From positions 1 to 40,153 of the forward strand of contig CAJFVL010000010.1 of NCBI GenBank assembly GCA_904420465.1: DNA of 40,153 nucleotides, written 5' to 3'. Positions 35,851-40,153 of this stretch are shown piece by piece (position 1 is the stretch's first letter; the number at the start of each line of letters is the position of its first letter). Source of the DNA: an uncultured Clostridium sp. (GTDB lineage Bacteria; Bacillota; Clostridia; Oscillospirales; Oscillospiraceae). Both the position numbers and the translations under genes were made by a program. Under the pieces are notes generated by a model. It had not been told where the DNA came from. It did no database searches and was given only the letters and a program-made list of their open reading frames with translations.

Positions 35851-36141
35851 TCTGGCCGGGCGCAGGGGTGTGGGAGAAGCGTGCTTCTGGAATTAAATTT
35901 GGATGTCAAAAAATTAACAAATTTTGCTCCGTGCATCAAATCCGTCATAATGCTTTTTCCGCCGCTTCCCGGCAGAATGTCGGAAGGGAAGAGGGAGAAT
36001 GGTTGGCGGAGGGGGAGCCGTACCTGCTTCCTCGTGAAACAGGGGGTGAGAGGGATTGAGCAGGGGCTGTTTTTTGTACCGTCTCTGAATCGTCAAAATG
36101 ATAAATAGAAATTAGGCTGAAAATATGCAGGATAAAAATCG

Positions 36142-36169
36142 TTGACATTGCAAATTGACGTATTATATA
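36142..36169 (+). promoter_or_regulatory. Sigma-A promoter for the gdh pair
   Basis: TTGACA (36142-36147), 16-bp spacer, TATATA (36164-36169). Transcription would start near 36176. Confidence 0.75.
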
Positions 36170-36175
36170 CTTTGA

Positions 36176-37603
<1,428 letters not shown>

Positions 37604-37616
37604 AGGGGGCGGGAAC

Positions 37617-38960
37617 ATGAATGTGTATGCTGCCCGTGTATCGGAGCATCTGAAGCAGCGGTATGCCGCCCAGCCGGAGTACCTTCAGTCCGTTCTGACC
37701 TGGCTGGAGATGATCGAGCCCGCGCTGGACGACCCCCGCTATGAGCAGCAGGATCTGCTCACCCGCATGGTGGAGCCGGAGCGGATGGTGACCTTCCTGG
37801 TCCCCTGGACGGATGACCAGGGGAAGGTGCACACCAACCGGGGCTACCGGGTGCAGTTCAACAGCGCCATCGGCCCCTACAAGGGCGGTCTGCGCTTTCA
37901 CCCCTCGGTGAATGAAGGGGTGGTCAAATTCCTGGGCTTTGAGCAGACCTATAAAAACGCCCTCACCGGGCTGCCCATCGGAGGGGCGGCCGGCGGCTCT
38001 GACTTTGATCCCCAGGGCAGAAGCAACCGGGAGATCATGCGGTTCTGCCAGAGCTTCATGACCGCTCTGTACCGGTATATCGGCTCGGACACCGATGTTC
38101 CCGCCGGCGACGTCGGCGTGGGCGCCCGGGAGATCGGATATCTGTATGGACAGTATAAGCGAATCGCCGGCCAGGCGGAGAGCAGCGCCCTCACGGGAAA
38201 GGGGCTGACCTACGGCGGCAGCCGGGTGAGGCAGGAGGCGGCCGGCTTCGGTATCGTGTACTTCCTGGCCCGCATGCTGGAGCGTCAGGGGGAGTCTATG
38301 GAGGGAATCCGCATCGCGGTCTCCGGCTTCGGCAATACCTCCTGGGGCGTGTGCCGCAAGGCGGCGGAGCTGGGGGCCAGGGTGGTTACCCTCTCCGGTC
38401 CGGACGGCTACGTCTATGACCCTGACGGAGTGTGCGGCCAGGAGAAGCTGGACTTTGTGCTGGCCATGCGGGCCAGCCGGGAAAACCGGGTGGCGCCCTA
38501 TGCCCAGAAGTTCGGCGTGGAGTTTTTCCCGGGGCAGAAGCCCTGGCGTGTGCCGGTGGATGTGGTCATCCCCTGCGCCATTCAGAATGAGCTGGATGTG
38601 GAGGACGCGGTGTGCATCCTGGCCAACGGTGTGCGGTACTATGTGGAGGGCTCCAATATGCCCGCCACCACCGACGCGCTGAAGCTGCTCCGGCTCAGTC
38701 CCAAAATCCTGACGGCGGGCTCCAAGGCGGCCGGTACCGGCGGCGTGGCGGTGTCCGCACTGGAGATGGCCCAGAACAGCGTCCGCTACAGCTGGTCCCG
38801 TCAGGAGGTGGAGGAGAAGCTTCGGGGGATCATGAGTTCGATCTATGACGCCTCGGCCGCCGCCGCGGAGGAGTACGGGCTGGGCTATGACCTGATTGCC
38901 GGCAACGACATCGCCGCCTTCAAACGCATCTCGGAGGCCATGCTGGCCCAGGGGATGTAA
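37617..38960 (+). CDS. Second glutamate dehydrogenase paralogue lacking the catalytic lysine
   Basis: 447 aa from ATG 37617 (AAAGGGGGCGGG before it; the open frame begins 24 bases earlier, inside the gdhA stop region). Numbering is collinear with C. symbiosum GDH: K89 (PYKGG), K113 (TYKNAL), D165 (PAGDVG) and S380 (AVSALEM) are kept. But position 125 is Ala (GGA-A-GGSDFDP, codon GCC) instead of the catalytic Lys, and position 373 is Gly instead of Asn (AAGTGGV against ANAGGV). The coenzyme loop reads GFGNTS...SGPDGY, like the NAD-dependent C. symbiosum enzyme rather than the NADP-type neighbour. There is no frameshift, so the gene is maintained; it may be a pseudoenzyme partner or have a new reaction. 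Terminator follows. Confidence 0.92.
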   Translation: MNVYAARVSEHLKQRYAAQPEYLQSVLTWLEMIEPALDDPRYEQQDLLTRMVEPERMVTFLVPWTDDQGKVHTNRGYRVQFNSAIGPYKGGLRFHPSVNEGVVKFLGFEQTYKNALTGLPIGGAAGGSDFDPQGRSNREIMRFCQSFMTALYRYIGSDTDVPAGDVGVGAREIGYLYGQYKRIAGQAESSALTGKGLTYGGSRVRQEAAGFGIVYFLARMLERQGESMEGIRIAVSGFGNTSWGVCRKAAELGARVVTLSGPDGYVYDPDGVCGQEKLDFVLAMRASRENRVAPYAQKFGVEFFPGQKPWRVPVDVVIPCAIQNELDVEDAVCILANGVRYYVEGSNMPATTDALKLLRLSPKILTAGSKAAGTGGVAVSALEMAQNSVRYSWSRQEVEEKLRGIMSSIYDASAAAAEEYGLGYDLIAGNDIAAFKRISEAMLAQGM

Positions 38961-38971
38961 ACAGACTGCAA

Positions 38972-39011
38972 AAAAACATGAGAGTTGCCTTGAAGCAGCT
39001 CTCATGTTTTT
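38972..39011. terminator. Bidirectional terminator between gdh and glnS
   Basis: 13-bp perfect stem (38972-38984 with 38999-39011), arms begin with AAAAA and end with TTTTT, so either strand gets a U-run. Confidence 0.88.
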
Positions 39012-39030
39012 CTTGTCATGAATTGGAAGC

Positions 39031-40153
39031 CTATTTGCCGGGCTTGAAGCTGTCCTTCAGGCTGACCGCCCGGTTAAAGACCAGGGCACCGGGCCTGGAG
39101 TCCCTGCTGTCGGCGCAGAAGTAGCCCAGACGCAGGAACTGGAAACGGTCGGCAGGCTGGGCGGAGGCCAGGGAGGCCTCCAGCTTGCAGCCGGTGAGCA
39201 CCTCCAGGGAGCCGGGATTCAGACAGTCCAGGAAATTCTTGTCCCCCGCGTCCGGGTCGGGGTCGGAGAACAGGTTGTCGTACAGCCGCACCTCGGCCTC
39301 CACGGCGGTGGCTTCATCCACCCAGTGGATGGTGGCTCCCTTCACCTTGCGGCCGTCGGCGGGGTTGCCGCCGGAGCTCTCCGGGTCGTACTCGGCCAAA
39401 ATCTCGGTGACGTTGCCGGCCTCGTCCCTGACGCAGCCGGTGCAGCGGATGAGGTAGGCCCCCTTCAGGCGGCACTCGGGGCCGTTGGGATAGAGCCGCT
39501 TGTACTTGGGGATGGGGACCTCCAGGAAATCGTCGGCCTCCACATACAGGTGGCGGGAGAAGGTGACCTCCCGGGTGCCGGCCTCCGGGTCGTTGGGGTT
39601 GTTCTCCACGGGGAAGGTCTCGCTTTTCCCCTCCGGGTAGTTGGTGATGGTCAGCTTCACTGGACGGAGGACCGCCATGGCCCGCCGGGCGTGATCGTTC
39701 AGATCCTCCCGCAGGCAGTGCTCCAGAAAGCCGTATTCCACCACCGAGGGGTTCTTGGCCACCCCGATGCGGTCGCAGAAGTTCCGGATGGAGGCGGGGG
39801 TGTAGCCCCGGCGGCGCAGGCCGCACAGGGTGGGCATCCGGGGGTCGTCCCAGCCGGAGACGTAGCCCTCCTCCACCAGCTTGCGCAGCTTCCGCTTGGA
39901 CATGACGGTGTGGTCGATGTTCAGCCGGGCAAACTCGATCTGCCGGGGATGGGAGGGCACGTCGGTGTGCTCGATGACCCAGTTATACAGGGGGCGGTGG
40001 TCCTCATACTCCAGGGAGCAGAGGGAGTGGGTGATGCCCTCCAGGGCGTCCTGAATGGGGTGGGCGAAGTCGTACATGGGGAAGATGCACCACTTGGTGC
40101 CCTGGCGGTGGTGCTCGATATACCGGATGCGGTAGAGCACCGGGTCCCGCATG
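39031..40153 (-). CDS. glnS: Glutaminyl-tRNA synthetase (C-terminal part, cut by window edge)
   Basis: About 374 codons present; the N-terminus is beyond 40153. The KMSKS-like loop HTVMSKRKLRKL, followed by SGWDDPRMPTLCGLRRRG, and the MRDPVLYRIRYIEHH lead-in are diagnostic of GlnRS rather than GluRS. The ATG at 40152 is an internal Met. The C-terminal half contains the two beta-barrels of the anticodon-binding domain and ends SLKDSFKPGK. Presence of GlnRS means charging of tRNA-Gln can be direct; whether gatCAB is also present cannot be seen. Confidence 0.95.
   Translation of the reverse strand, partial: MRDPVLYRIRYIEHHRQGTKWCIFPMYDFAHPIQDALEGITHSLCSLEYEDHRPLYNWVIEHTDVPSHPRQIEFARLNIDHTVMSKRKLRKLVEEGYVSGWDDPRMPTLCGLRRRGYTPASIRNFCDRIGVAKNPSVVEYGFLEHCLREDLNDHARRAMAVLRPVKLTITNYPEGKSETFPVENNPNDPEAGTREVTFSRHLYVEADDFLEVPIPKYKRLYPNGPECRLKGAYLIRCTGCVRDEAGNVTEILAEYDPESSGGNPADGRKVKGATIHWVDEATAVEAEVRLYDNLFSDPDPDAGDKNFLDCLNPGSLEVLTGCKLEASLASAQPADRFQFLRLGYFCADSRDSRPGALVFNRAVSLKDSFKPGK

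Overview
The window looks like a chromosomal segment of a GC-rich anaerobic Firmicute of the Oscillospiraceae type (Flavonifractor / Pseudoflavonifractor / Lawsonibacter-like). This is inferred from the high GC by eye, strong AGGAGG-type ribosome binding sites, sigma-A style promoters, an E. hirae-type V-ATPase operon, a nadD-yqeK fusion and a GlnRS gene. No rRNA, tRNA, CRISPR array, prophage or complete insertion sequence was seen.

Layout. 1-3.5 kb: an unrecognised, less GC-rich protein gene and a membrane-bound diguanylate cyclase, each behind a sigma-A promoter. 3.5-10.1 kb, mostly minus strand: CCA-adding enzyme; a surface-polymer O-acylation set (MBOAT acyltransferase, DHHW protein, DUF4358 lipoprotein); a nitroreductase; a YiiX-like papain-fold hydrolase. 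10.3-22.3 kb, plus strand: a housekeeping run smc - (RAYT transposase relic) - two small zinc-ribbon proteins - ftsY - rph - rdgB - yhbY - nadD/yqeK fusion - LCP ligase - rsfS, covering chromosome organisation, protein targeting, RNA processing, nucleotide-pool cleaning, NAD synthesis and ribosome silencing. 22.3-26.5 kb: a lipid kinase (minus), AzlCD amino-acid exporter, an SDR reductase and a membrane-anchored DUF4015-like protein. 26.7-35.7 kb: V-type ATPase operon in the order ntpF-I-K-E-C-G-A-B-D; its K subunit keeps the Na+-binding residues. 36.2-39 kb: two tandem glutamate dehydrogenase paralogues, then convergent glnS, cut by the window edge.

The two most unusual things are these. (1) Downstream of ftsY and of yhbY there is the same kind of ~160-bp hairpin-rich cassette. 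In both places its two ends are copies of the 3' tail of the gene just upstream, one inverted and one direct, so each gene tail is duplicated 225-230 bp downstream. The cores of the two cassettes are related to each other, while the ends are gene-specific. (2) The second glutamate dehydrogenase is collinear with the Clostridium symbiosum enzyme but has alanine where the catalytic Lys125 should be and glycine where Asn373 should be. It sits directly behind a paralogue with an intact active site.

The housekeeping run between 14.2 and 19 kb is also littered with REP-type palindromes and a broken RAYT transposase, so this stretch has been repeatedly hit by small non-autonomous elements that left the genes intact.
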